Part shown: piece after piece, positions 51,390 through 61,900 of the stretch
How the letters are laid out: each line of letters starts with the position of its first letter
Numbering within the stretch: position 1 is the first letter of the stretch
Source: Pseudomonas zanjanensis
GTDB lineage: Bacteria > Pseudomonadota > Gammaproteobacteria > Pseudomonadales > Pseudomonadaceae
Direction of reading: 5' to 3'
Assembly: GCF_014268745.2 (NCBI RefSeq)
Contig: NZ_JABWRB020000001.1
Span: forward strand, 3,644,533 to 3,708,532
Length of the DNA: 64,000 nucleotides
The notes under the pieces: generated by a model
The model's input: the letters and a program-made list of their open reading frames with translations, nothing else
What the model was told of the DNA's origin: nothing
The model's database searches: none
Program-made: the position numbers and the translations under genes

Positions 51390-53898
51390 TTTGAGTGTCC
51401 TCGACGATTGACGTGACGTTATCCAAAAGCTCATTGGCCTTTTCCCGGGTAGTGGGGTCCAGACAGAGTTCTTCCAGTTTTTCAGAGGCCTCGCTCAAGA
51501 GGTTTTTTAGCTCATCGAAAGCAGACGTTTGCGAGTCTTCTTTTTGAGGTTTCGGCGGCAAGGGAGCGAGCGGTAACGGTTGGATAGAAAATCCGTCGTC
51601 GTCAATACCAAAGTCAACCGAATACTGCCGGGCTTTTATCAAAACAAACTGACTATTGGTTGTTTGACTTGCGGTGAAGACCCCAGTAACTGAATCAATT
51701 GATCCAGCATCTTCAGGCATACAGGACCATGTCAGTCCCGCTGAGATAGGCACGCCGTTCCTTTTGGCAATTAATTTTGCCTGATTTGCTGGAAGCCCCT
51801 GGTATTCCAGTGTTACAGACAGCACTTGTGAGAAGTGCTTGACCACCATAAAAGAACTCTGTTTTTGGCCAGTCGCGGTGTTTTCCACAACGACTTCGTC
51901 TAAGGTGAACGTGGGTGCCCCAGGCGCTTTTCTCAGCGGGGCGCGGTAGATATTCTCCCCGTTTTCATTGGCTGTCGGGTCGATACTGCCGCCACCGATG
52001 ACGCTCCACCCCAAGACACCGTCCATGCTATGAGCGCTAAGCTGACGGGTCTCTGTTTCATTTTCCTTGGAAGCATTACAAATCTCGATCAGAGGGTTGA
52101 GTGTAATAGCCCTGGCCACTACCGTGACCAAAGCCCTGCTGATATGAGGACCATTGCCGGGTCCGGTCGCAATGACTTTGACCCGTTTGTAAGTGCCTTG
52201 GATATCGGCCAACGAAGGTGCAGTATAAACACCCGTGGTTTCATTCATTTGCCCGGCGCCCGGAGTGTTACCATCAAGGTCCTCGACCCTCCACTTGACC
52301 CCTGTTATTGGTGGCACCGTCTTGAATGTGTGGTTCTGGCCGTGAGTCAGCATGATTTCAACGGGGTCGATGGCAAATGTAGTCAAACGAGGATTGATAG
52401 AACCGAATAGAATCATTTCACCCGGCAGGTCTAATGTTTTGAGTTGTACGGCGTCTTCAGCGTTGAACAGAAGCGTGTGCAAGAGAAAAATATCGATTTC
52501 ATCGAGCCCGTTGAACACCTTCAATGTCGCGTCAGCGGCGTGGCCAAGTATCTCCCATTTGAAGCGCTCGGAGGTCATATCATTTTTTAGATCTTCGGGA
52601 AAATCCTCGGTCCCCTCGGTAATCACCTTCAGATAGCCTTCACGGTCTTGCAGGGTAACCACAAGCCGACGCGAAGTTGGATCGATTGAAAAAGCATAGG
52701 TGGCACTAAATCCAAACCCCATATTGAAGACTCTTTCAGCGCTATTGAAATAACACTTCATCTGAGTCAGATTTTGCTCACTCCCCATACCCACTTCAAA
52801 ATGGGGCTCACCCATAGTCGAGTCGTAAAATGTCATCGTCAACAAATTTTCAGCATTGATAAAAATAGGAATCAGATAACCGTAATAATCAATGCGTCTC
52901 CCCCCCCCTACAGTGGCGGTAAACCGCGGAACTTCTAGCGCACCTTGAGTACCCTCCTTAACCTTTATTCGATAAGTGAAGCCATTGGTATTTGTTTCAC
53001 CTTCAAACTCAGCATTGGGCGCATTAAACGCGCGAGCCGTACCTTTACCAATAATTCCGTGCATCAGGAAACGACTGCCAAATATTGTCAAGGTGTCGAG
53101 GTCGGTCCGATCACTGGGCAAAGGATAGTACCAATCCTCCCCGGGCATCCCGCCCTCTAACTCATCATCCATCCTGATACGCATTTCAACGGCACCATTG
53201 CCGAAGTTTGCCGCCCCGCGTGCAGCCGCCCCCTCCTCCATAATGGTACGCAGCTTGAACGATTGGGGTTTCATGAATTCTTGGGTGGTCCGCGCCAAGG
53301 TACCCAAGGTAAACGTACGCCGTTCCTCATCAGCTTCTCTGAACTTACGTTTGAAGAAAGCCCCGGCCATTCGTCGTTGATGCTCGATCCGATCGCCTTT
53401 CACCTCCCAGATATAGCGCTGAGAACCAGCATCGCCCAAGTCCAGCACCACCTTCCCATCCCTAGTGACACTACCCTGAATATCCTTGAGCAGAACCCGG
53501 TCAGCGCTCAACTCTGGATGGTCCAACGGGTCGAAGGAGCTGATCCTATTGACCTGAGCGAACCCGGCCACGTCATCCAATTTAATATTTTTACCCCCCA
53601 TAATGGCCATCTTCATATTGACTTCGGCGGAGTTAGGGTCCGGGTTATTGTCAAAACTCAAGCGTGGCGCATCGGTGACATAATCGATCAACCAACTCCA
53701 ATCGGTCTCTCCCGGCGAGTAAGCTTCATTAATAGGGGGCATTACCGAGTGTTTATCGTGCTTTTCAATATACTCCTGCAACAGTAACTGGTTGCATTTG
53801 CCTTTATCATAAGCCACCAGCGCACTCCATTCACTCGTACGAGGCTTGAGCGCGGCCCATTGCAGATATTGGGCGAGCGTTTTTTTTGGTGCGGACAT
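51379..53898 (-). CDS. P47/OrfX-like (TULIP) protein with Ig-like repeats, 839 aa
   Basis: An 839-residue protein starting at ATG 53898 (GAGGAT upstream). The N-terminal half carries EWSALVAYDKGKCNQLLLQE, then DAPRLSFDN, and FTLGTLARTTQEFMKPQSFK, which resembles a P47 segment of the form SxNVTxxxxxWMxPKQFKF. A central hinge (LFGSINPRLTTFAIDP) leads to two or three Ig-like units, and an acidic helical tail (SEASEKLEELCLDPTT) ends the protein. Its last 230 residues are almost identical at DNA level to those of the 819-residue neighbour. It has no signal peptide, so it may leave the cell with the toxin or by lysis. Confidence 0.68.
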   Translation of the reverse strand: MSAPKKTLAQYLQWAALKPRTSEWSALVAYDKGKCNQLLLQEYIEKHDKHSVMPPINEAYSPGETDWSWLIDYVTDAPRLSFDNNPDPNSAEVNMKMAIMGGKNIKLDDVAGFAQVNRISSFDPLDHPELSADRVLLKDIQGSVTRDGKVVLDLGDAGSQRYIWEVKGDRIEHQRRMAGAFFKRKFREADEERRTFTLGTLARTTQEFMKPQSFKLRTIMEEGAAARGAANFGNGAVEMRIRMDDELEGGMPGEDWYYPLPSDRTDLDTLTIFGSRFLMHGIIGKGTARAFNAPNAEFEGETNTNGFTYRIKVKEGTQGALEVPRFTATVGGGRRIDYYGYLIPIFINAENLLTMTFYDSTMGEPHFEVGMGSEQNLTQMKCYFNSAERVFNMGFGFSATYAFSIDPTSRRLVVTLQDREGYLKVITEGTEDFPEDLKNDMTSERFKWEILGHAADATLKVFNGLDEIDIFLLHTLLFNAEDAVQLKTLDLPGEMILFGSINPRLTTFAIDPVEIMLTHGQNHTFKTVPPITGVKWRVEDLDGNTPGAGQMNETTGVYTAPSLADIQGTYKRVKVIATGPGNGPHISRALVTVVARAITLNPLIEICNASKENETETRQLSAHSMDGVLGWSVIGGGSIDPTANENGENIYRAPLRKAPGAPTFTLDEVVVENTATGQKQSSFMVVKHFSQVLSVTLEYQGLPANQAKLIAKRNGVPISAGLTWSCMPEDAGSIDSVTGVFTASQTTNSQFVLIKARQYSVDFGIDDDGFSIQPLPLAPLPPKPQKEDSQTSAFDELKNLLSEASEKLEELCLDPTTREKANELLDNVTSIVEDTQNDQ

Positions 53899-53917
53899 GG
53901 TATTTATCCTCGTATCG

Positions 53918-56377
53918 TTAAATGACAGGATCGCCGCTGTACCCAACGGGTGAGCTGGCAAGTGCGTTGATACATGGTATGCGGGGGTAAAGGGTACGAC
54001 CGTTTCCTGTGTTTTCGTTGAACGTTTCCGGGGCAGGTTTAATAGGGAACGGCACGAGCGGTAACGGCTGGAGGGAAAATCCGTCGTCGTCAATATCAAA
54101 GTCAGCCGAATACTGCCGGGCTTTTATCAAAACAAATTGACTATTGGTTATTTCACTTGCGGTGAAGACCCCAGTAACTGAATCAATTGATCCAGCCTCT
54201 TCAGGCATACAGGACCATGTCAGTCCCGCTGTAATAGGCAAGCCGTTCCTTTTGGCAATTAATTTTGCCTGATTTGCTGGAAGCCCCTGGTATTCCAGTG
54301 TTACCGACAGCACTTGTGAGAAGTGCTTGACCACCATAAAAGAACTCTGTTTTTGGCCAGTCGTTGTGTTTTCCACAACGACTTCGTCCAAGGTGAACGT
54401 GGGTGCCCCAGGCTCTTTTCTCAGCGGGGCGCGGTAGATATTCTCCCCGTATTCATTGGCTGTCGGGTCGATACTGCCGTCACCGATGACGCTCCACCTC
54501 AAGTCACCGTCCAGGCTATGAGCGCTAAGCTGACGGGTCTCTGTTTCTTCATTTTCCTTGGAAGCGATACAGATCTCGATCAGAGGATTGAGTGTCATAG
54601 CCCTGGCCACTACCGTGACCAACGCCCTGCTGACATGGCGATTACCAGGGCCCGTCGCAACGATCTTGATTCGTTGGTAAGCCCCATTGATCTGCGCCAA
54701 TGCAGGCGCGATATAGGCGCCGGTATCTGCATTTATTTGCCCCACGCCCGCCGTATTACCTTCAAGCCCCTCCACGCTCCATTTGACCCCCGGTGTTTCA
54801 GGTATTGTCTTGAACCGATAGGCTTGACCGTGGCTCAACAGAACTTCTACCGGATCGATGGCAAACGTACCCAAGCGAGCGCCGATGGAACCGAAAAGAA
54901 ACATTTCGCCCGTCAGGTCAGCGGTCTTGAGTTGTACGGCATTCTCGGCGTTAAAAAGAAGCGTATCGAGAATGAACGCGTCGATTGCCTCGAGCCCGTT
55001 GAATATTTGCCTAACTGCAAGGCCAACGAGACTCGCTAACCCCATATTGAACTCGGCTGTACGCATATAGGCTGCCACGTCCCACGGCAGCAGCACATTT
55101 GGATAAAACTCTACAGCCGCGTGAGCCGACTCCAAACTTACTTGCAGACGGCGCGACTCTCGATCCAGCGAAAAACGATAAGTGCCGCTGAAGCCAAGCC
55201 CCATTAGACAGTGGAAGGGAACTCCATTTACGGTACATATCATCCAGCGCTTTGTATCGGCACTTCCCATCCCCACGCCCAACGATAGCGATCCATCCGC
55301 CCCTCGATAAAGGGTCATCGTGAGTCGATAATCCTGGTTGATATAAATCGGGCATTTATAGTGGCTGAACGTTACTTTCCTGTCGCCAATGCCAGCTTCG
55401 AACGGTGGAATTTCCAGATACCCTTCGGTACCAGACTTAACGCCCAACCATTCGATGAAACCTCGGTGATCGATCCTACTGTCAAATTGAGCGTTGGGCG
55501 CGTTGAATGCCCTGGCCGTGCCCTTACCAATGATGCTGTGCATGAAAAAGTGTGAACCGAATGCTATCAATGCATCCAGATCGGGTCGGTCGCTGGGCAA
55601 GGGGTATAGCCAATCTTCACCCGGCAAGCCACCCGGCGCCTCGCCATCCATGGCAACACGCATTTCAATAAGGCCGTTGCCATAGTTAGCCACCCCACGC
55701 GTATCCGCGCCCTTCTCCATAAGCGTGCGCAGCCTGAAAGACTGAGGCGTCATGAAACCTTGGCTGGTCCATGCCAATTTCCCCAGGGAAAACGTTCGCC
55801 TGACCGGATCGGCCTCCTGGAACAGACGCTTGAACAATGTCCCGGCCATCCGGCGCTCACGCGCTTCCCGGTCACCTGTCAGCTCCCAGGCATGGGCTTG
55901 AGAAAGCGGATCCCCTAGATCCAGCAACACTTCACCATTTTGGTCAACGCTGCCCTGAACATTCTTAAGCAGCACTCCTTCGGCCTCCAGGCGCGGAAAA
56001 TCCAAAGGGTCAAAGACACTGATCGTTTTGACTTCAGCATGGCCAGCCGTGTCGGCCAGCGATATTTTCTTGCCCCCGACAATGGCCATGCTCATATTGA
56101 CTTCGGCCGATTGCCCGTCAGGGTCGTTATCGAAACTCAACCGTGGCGCATCGATGATATAGCCCAGCAGCCAGTTCCATGTGTTCTCGCCTGTCCGATA
56201 AACCAGATCGACGGGAGGCATCATTGAAGGGTGGTCATATTTTTCGATGTATTCCTGCAACAGTAACTGGTTACATTTGTTTCGGTCATAAGCCACCAGC
56301 GCACTCCAACCGTTAGTTCTTGGTTTGAGTGCGGCCCATTGCAAATATTCTGCAAACGTTTTCCGGGACGCGGCCAT
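53918..56377 (-). CDS. P47/OrfX-like (TULIP) protein with Ig-like repeats, 819 aa
   Basis: An 819-residue paralogue of the 839-residue protein, with the same order: GWSALVAYDRNKCNQLLLQE, DAPRLSFDNDP, LAWTSQGFMTPQSFRLRT, then Ig-like units beginning after LFGSIGARLGTFAIDP. A hydrophobic stretch near residue 445 (MGLASLVGLAV) is unique to it. The C-terminus differs from the paralogue after FPIKP and looks frayed. ATG 56377 follows GAGGAT. It is 19 bp upstream of the next gene. By analogy with P47, the N-terminal half may bind lipid or a toxin; this is inference. Confidence 0.68.
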   Translation of the reverse strand: MAASRKTFAEYLQWAALKPRTNGWSALVAYDRNKCNQLLLQEYIEKYDHPSMMPPVDLVYRTGENTWNWLLGYIIDAPRLSFDNDPDGQSAEVNMSMAIVGGKKISLADTAGHAEVKTISVFDPLDFPRLEAEGVLLKNVQGSVDQNGEVLLDLGDPLSQAHAWELTGDREARERRMAGTLFKRLFQEADPVRRTFSLGKLAWTSQGFMTPQSFRLRTLMEKGADTRGVANYGNGLIEMRVAMDGEAPGGLPGEDWLYPLPSDRPDLDALIAFGSHFFMHSIIGKGTARAFNAPNAQFDSRIDHRGFIEWLGVKSGTEGYLEIPPFEAGIGDRKVTFSHYKCPIYINQDYRLTMTLYRGADGSLSLGVGMGSADTKRWMICTVNGVPFHCLMGLGFSGTYRFSLDRESRRLQVSLESAHAAVEFYPNVLLPWDVAAYMRTAEFNMGLASLVGLAVRQIFNGLEAIDAFILDTLLFNAENAVQLKTADLTGEMFLFGSIGARLGTFAIDPVEVLLSHGQAYRFKTIPETPGVKWSVEGLEGNTAGVGQINADTGAYIAPALAQINGAYQRIKIVATGPGNRHVSRALVTVVARAMTLNPLIEICIASKENEETETRQLSAHSLDGDLRWSVIGDGSIDPTANEYGENIYRAPLRKEPGAPTFTLDEVVVENTTTGQKQSSFMVVKHFSQVLSVTLEYQGLPANQAKLIAKRNGLPITAGLTWSCMPEEAGSIDSVTGVFTASEITNSQFVLIKARQYSADFDIDDDGFSLQPLPLVPFPIKPAPETFNENTGNGRTLYPRIPCINALASSPVGYSGDPVI

Positions 56378-56425
56378 GATTCGTATCCTCAGTTATCTAA
56401 CGATAATGAGCTTTAATAAGCCTTC

Positions 56426-58237
56426 TCAGCTCGCCAATGTGAAGCTGGCGGGCAAATAGAAAGTTTCCGCGCCCTGTTCGTAAGTAATAATGACTTGCAC
56501 GCTGATGCTTCCAAGTTTGAAAACCTGAAAATCGGACGCCGTGACCGTTTTTGTTATTGACCCGTTCGTGACGTCATTCTCGGCGACAGGATAATTATCA
56601 AAAATGGGTACCGCCCGAGGCGAATCGTCGTTGCCTTTGCCATTAATGATGGCATTGACAATTTGACCTTCTCGCATATACGGCCAGCGAGGTAGAGTGA
56701 ACAATTCACCACCGGACTCAATTCGACTGATATAAATGGTTCCATTGGTCAGTTGAGCTTGGGCAGATTGAATGGTCGTGTAATGTGTTTTGTCGATCGG
56801 CAATACACGGACAACGAAAACATCTGACTTGACCGGTCCGGGATCGCCATCTTGCAAGACGGTGTAATACACCGGGACCGCCCTGTCCAAATTCGCAGGA
56901 ATATGTTCTGGCGGGACGTTGTACGTACGGCTTCCCGGGGTTACGGGTGCTAACGCAGTATATTTACCGCTGGTGCCATAACCGTCCCAATACACTTTGA
57001 CTTCATCATCGGCGCCATAGTTGGCTTGCGGGTCTATATCAATGGTCACACCAGAGGCGCTCAAACCCAGGACATCCAATACTCCTTCCCCTGACACGGG
57101 ATCATCCGGGTCGGGGCGGGCATTCTTGACGATGACCATCGGCAGCTTCAGAGGGGCACGTACATTGGCTGGGTAAGGTGTGGACGAAAGGCCTTTACCG
57201 GCCCAGGCGTATTCATACCGCAGATCGATGCTGGCCCCTTGGCTGGCGCTGAGCCATGCCGGATCCAACATGAATTCGAAAAACCCTTTGTCCAAGGTCG
57301 AAGCGTCGACATTGGCGCGTAACACGACCTGTTCCATGCCGGTGATCGACGAAGTAGCGTGACAGAGCACTTCATCACCGATGCTCATGTCGGGATAACC
57401 CTCGATGCGCAATGGCAGCCCATCGGAAAAAAGCAAGGGGTTGATCGTGCCACCGCTATGGCCGACGATCGTCAAGGCCGGCAACATCGCCGCGCTCGGC
57501 GCCAGGAGTTGGAAGGTTTGCCGGGTGGAGAACGTAGTTTCTTGCGTGGCACTGGCGTATTGGATGCCGTAGTACAACTCCATCGAGCCGTCTTCGACCC
57601 GCAACAGGTCGGAGCGGTTGAGAAACAGGCCAAGCGGCTTGCCCGGTTCACCCTCCCCGACAACAGTCGGATAGGCCAGGGCGGGGGTGTATTCGCTGCC
57701 GTCCGGGTAAAACCTGCGGCAATGCAGGGTGACCGTATCGCCCACCGACATCGCCTGATAAGGCACCACCCAGGGTGTAATGATCGCCTCTGCAGTATCC
57801 AGGTCCACATGCAGGTCATGGGAATCCCGGATCTGCACCACGGGCAACGCTGCTGCGGCCCTGGGACGCCTGCCGACAAAGAAAAACAAGCGCAACGATT
57901 CGTCGCCCGTTGCTTCGCCGGGTTTGCGCACCCGATACGAGTAGAAAACGCTGCCGTTGAGAAGCTGACGCAGGACGCTGTTCTCGATCATCACCGGCAT
58001 GCCCTCGGGAGTCAGCGCGTCGTCGACTACCTCGGCTTCATCATTGAACTTGTCGACGATTTCACCGTGCTCGCCACAACCGAACCAACTGATGACGATC
58101 TTGTCGCCGTCGGCTATGTCGTCGTACTTGACAAATGTTTGCAGATCGTCTGTGCCAAGCCTGTCCAGGTCGATGGCGTTGTCCGGCCCCAGCGTGGGAA
58201 TGGTCGGCGCTTGGTTTGCCTGCGTCCGAATCGTCAT
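56426..58237 (-). CDS. Ig-like multidomain protein, first gene of the operon (603 aa)
   Basis: A 603-residue all-beta protein without signal peptide or membrane helix. It can be divided into about five repeats of some 110 residues, with recurring VGDTVTLHCRRF, IGDEVLCHATSS and ADDEVKVYWDGYG motifs, like bacterial Ig-like or fibronectin-type strings. ATG 58237 follows AAGGAA. No TULIP motif is seen, so it is probably a structural or adhesive partner. It leads the five-gene unit and shares a divergent promoter region with the 160-residue secreted protein. Confidence 0.7.
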   Translation of the reverse strand: MTIRTQANQAPTIPTLGPDNAIDLDRLGTDDLQTFVKYDDIADGDKIVISWFGCGEHGEIVDKFNDEAEVVDDALTPEGMPVMIENSVLRQLLNGSVFYSYRVRKPGEATGDESLRLFFFVGRRPRAAAALPVVQIRDSHDLHVDLDTAEAIITPWVVPYQAMSVGDTVTLHCRRFYPDGSEYTPALAYPTVVGEGEPGKPLGLFLNRSDLLRVEDGSMELYYGIQYASATQETTFSTRQTFQLLAPSAAMLPALTIVGHSGGTINPLLFSDGLPLRIEGYPDMSIGDEVLCHATSSITGMEQVVLRANVDASTLDKGFFEFMLDPAWLSASQGASIDLRYEYAWAGKGLSSTPYPANVRAPLKLPMVIVKNARPDPDDPVSGEGVLDVLGLSASGVTIDIDPQANYGADDEVKVYWDGYGTSGKYTALAPVTPGSRTYNVPPEHIPANLDRAVPVYYTVLQDGDPGPVKSDVFVVRVLPIDKTHYTTIQSAQAQLTNGTIYISRIESGGELFTLPRWPYMREGQIVNAIINGKGNDDSPRAVPIFDNYPVAENDVTNGSITKTVTASDFQVFKLGSISVQVIITYEQGAETFYLPASFTLAS

Positions 58238-58485
58238 GTTCCGGGTTCCTTATGCTTGAGCATTCTTTAAGCACCGACAGCGCCGCAAAAAAACGGTCGC
58301 AGTGAGCGTGCCCCTACAGGTTTACGCTCGAAGCGAGGACTTGGGAACTATCAGAACTGTTAGGTTTACGACGGTGCTTTTTCTGTTAGCTTCTTATGAA
58401 ATCCGTACTTTCCATGCGCGACGAAAGCACGATTTTATAGAGCGGTCATTGACGCACAACGCAGAAAGGGAAGAAGGAGTGACAC
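58238..58485. promoter_or_regulatory. Divergent promoter region of the two toxin operons
   Basis: The 248-bp gap between the divergent operons. It has a direct repeat AGGTTTACG at 58318-58326 and 58362-58370, 44 bp apart, and an AT-rich segment around 58378-58440. Both could be regulator and promoter elements; no consensus is assigned. Confidence 0.45.
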
Positions 58486-58968
58486 ATGAATAACTTCAAA
58501 CACTATCTACCAATACTTTTATTGAGCCTGATCAGCTCGAGTGGCACTGCAAACGAAAACATAAGTAACACAAAGGATACCAGCAATGCCTTAGGACAAA
58601 TTGAGGTTATTGAAGGTGATGGCATCCACAAGTGCAGCATTCCAGCGTTGGATGGGGAATATGTGGTCTCAAAACATGGCTGCACAAACGATCAAGCCTA
58701 TAACGTTCGTTTCATTAACGTACCGTCCGCGCTCCGCATCACATTCTTGGATGACAAGTGGACTTCAACATGCAAATGGAGTGCGGGTTGGGAAATAGAA
58801 GTTCGCACGATAAAAAACCCCACCACTACTGACCCGATGTCTCTCGATACAATGTTCAACGCACCTGCGGGACAGATCATTGAACCCGGTGTATTGAAGA
58901 CCCGGCATAGCGGCGGCGGGACGGTCGGTGGACACCTTAGCTGCATAGAGGTCAAATCAGGCACATGA
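58486..58968 (+). CDS. Small secreted Cys-containing protein upstream of RHS toxin
   Basis: A 160-residue protein with a signal peptide (LPILLLSLISSSGTANE). The mature part has four cysteines (in IHKCSI, HGCTND, STCKWS and HLSCIE), able to form two disulfides, and a beta-rich composition with TRHSGGGTVGGH near the end. AAGGAG lies before the ATG, and the RHS gene starts 31 bp downstream, so the two are co-transcribed. I recognise no family; possible roles are a lectin-like surface factor, chaperone or immunity-like protein. An outer location is inferred from the signal peptide. Confidence 0.75.
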   Translation: MNNFKHYLPILLLSLISSSGTANENISNTKDTSNALGQIEVIEGDGIHKCSIPALDGEYVVSKHGCTNDQAYNVRFINVPSALRITFLDDKWTSTCKWSAGWEIEVRTIKNPTTTDPMSLDTMFNAPAGQIIEPGVLKTRHSGGGTVGGHLSCIEVKSGT

Positions 58969-58999
58969 GAATACTAATATTACTCAAGGAATCTTAATT

Positions 59000-61900
59000 A
59001 TGGCCACCACCACCGCCGTCCACTCCAACGCCTTCAACTTCCTCAGCTTCGTTCAATCCGGAGTCGACGCGCGCACGGGTCAATACACCATTTCCTTATC
59101 TCTACCCGAAGTCAAAACCTGCGAACTCAGCGGCCCGGTGGTGCCCCTGACGCTAAACTTCAATCCCCTCAACACGGTCAACGCCGGTTTTGGCCTGGGC
59201 TGGGAAATGGGCCTGACGCAATATGCCCCCAGCAACCAGATCATTTCCTTGCATTCAGGCGAAACATTCAAGGTGACCGGCCCTTACCCCGGCTTCGCCA
59301 ATCGCTTGCGGATGAAAGAACAGAAAATAGAAAACTTCAAATTATTTACCGTGCCCGACACAGCACAGTTCAAGGTTGTGCACAAGTCGGGATTGGTGGA
59401 AGTACTGGAACTGAAGGGGGCCAGCCCGCAAGTGGCCGTGCCAATCAGACTGTATTCTCCACAGGGACATGAAGTCACCCTTGAGTACATTTCCGTCAAC
59501 GGCAAGCCCATGCTCAGTGCGATGCGGGATAACACGGGGGCGGTGCTGCAAATCACTCGCGACACGACAGCGCATACCGTCACGTTCTCGCTGGGCATCG
59601 TTAATGGGACGCCTTCAGCGCGGGTGGTCATGAACCTTAAGGACGACCGCGTAGACCGCATCACGCTGCCGACCACCGAAGGCGCCGGCTGGCGCTTCGA
59701 ATACCGGACCGAAAAAGACCTGGCTTGCATCAGCGAAGTGTGGACGCCCCTGGGTGCTCATGAAACCGTCAGGTACAACGACGAGGGCCACGGTTTTCCG
59801 GGCGGGGACAACTCGCGCAAGTTGCCCCGGGTGACCGATCACATCACCGACCCTGGCAGCGGCGACCCGCCCATTACCGTGAAGTACAGCTACAGTGCCG
59901 ACGGCCATAACTTCCTGGGCTACGGCAGTTCGATCGACTGGGATGATAGCGGACTGGACAACCTGTTCAGGGTCCTCGATCGTTACACCTACAGTTCCAC
60001 CGAACGCCTGACGATTGGAAGTGAAACCGTGCGCAGCATCACTCGCACCTTCAACCGCTTCCACCTGCAGACCGAGGAAGTCGTTGCCCAAGGCAACCAC
60101 CAGAAAACCCTGCGCACGCGCTACTACGCCGATGATGACGACAAGCTGTCCTTCGACAACCAGCCGCGGCAATGCCAACTACCCAGGCAAACATCGACGC
60201 TGTGGGCCCTCAGCGATGACCCGCGTTTCTGGCGCCTGGACAAGGAAATTACCGAATACGACATCCATGGCAACCAGACACTACGCATCGAACCCACCGG
60301 CCTTACCGAGACGATTACCTACTACCCCAACGACGGTGTCGAAGGCTTTTGCCCGGCAGACCCGTACGGCTTCGTGCGGCATGTCCGGGAGAAGACGGTA
60401 ACGCCGTCAAGCGACCCCCAGCGCGTCCCGGGCCTGGAGCCCGGCGCGTCGGTCAAGCGCGCCCGGTTTCGCTATGAAACATTGCCGGCCATCAGCGACA
60501 GTGCGATCCCACAGCCCTGGTTGTGCGTGGTGGAAGAGCGCCTGTATGAATTGATCGACGAGACGGAGCGACAACTTTCCCTCACGGTCTTTGACTATAT
60601 CAATGACCCCGCAACCCCGTTGACCCACGGCCGGCGCGCGCGGCAAGCCATTACCCTGGGCGATGACTCCGGGCCGACCTCGGTCATCGATTACAGCTAC
60701 ACGAAGAATCCCAGCAACCAATCCTTGCGCACCGTGCAACAGTTTTCGTCGGATGTCGACAACGCCGTGCGCACGGTGATCGACGAACGCTCGATGCTCA
60801 ATGGCGAACCTTTGCTGGTCACCGAAAACGGCATACAACACCGTTATGTTTATGACGAGTTGAACAGGGTACAGAGAGAAATCCAGGCACCCGATTCCGA
60901 TTATCCGGCAACACGTCGCTACAGCTACCGCCTGATCCGTCCGGCCGATGCGGGACAGGACCCGATAACCACCCAGGCTTACCAGCAAATGGAGGACGTC
61001 AAGGGCGTCAAAGTCCGCACGCACTTCGACGGCATGAGCCGGGCGGTACGCGAAGAAATGCAAGACGTGGACCATTCCGGCGGCAGCTACCGGGACATCT
61101 ACACCGCGAAATACAACGCCAAGGGCTTTCTGATCGAGGAAACGAACATCGACTGGCTGGAAGCCACCGACCTGCCCCTGACGACGTCCTACACCTACGA
61201 CTTGTGGGGGCTGCAGGACAGCGTCACCCGGCCCGACGGTGTGAAGGAGTGGACCCTCAACAATCCGATTGCCTTTACCACCGAAGAATGGATCGACGGC
61301 ACTGCCCGCACCCGGACCATTACCAATCGTTTCGAAAAAACCGTCAGCGTCGAACAGATCGGGGTGGATGGGCGGCGCATCAGCCAGACCTCGTTCAAAT
61401 ATGACGGACTGGGCAATTGCACCCAAGCGATCGACGCGCTCGGCCAGATCACCCGCTATCGCTACGATGCGTTCGCACGCTTGCTCAGTACCACCCTGCC
61501 CGACCTCAGCACCGTCCGTTACACGTACGCCGAACACAGCCAGGCCGAACTGCACACCTCGATCGAGGTGGAACCGGGCAATACCCACCTGCCCACCCGC
61601 CGCCTCGGCGAGCAACGGTTCGATGGCCTGGATCGGCTGGTAGGTTTCAAGGTAGGCCCAAGGGACGAGCAACTGGTGTACGAAGCCGGCCATTTCCAAC
61701 CCAAGCATCGGATCACCCCGGCCGGCAACCAGATCGACTATCAATACAAACACGGCTTGAGCGAGAAACCGACCGTTGTCACCGCCCCCGACGATGAGTC
61801 CACTTTCGAAGTCGACCTGCTGGATGCCCGGCTCGACAGCTCGAAGAACAGCCAGGGCGAATATCATTTTTCCTATGATGAAGCCGGCCGTTTGGTCGCC

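Noticed and set aside
43621..58237. Prophage or tailocin origin of the large proteins
   Set aside because: No phage structural, lysis or integrase genes are seen, and the proteins carry RHS, TULIP-like and Ig-like features instead.
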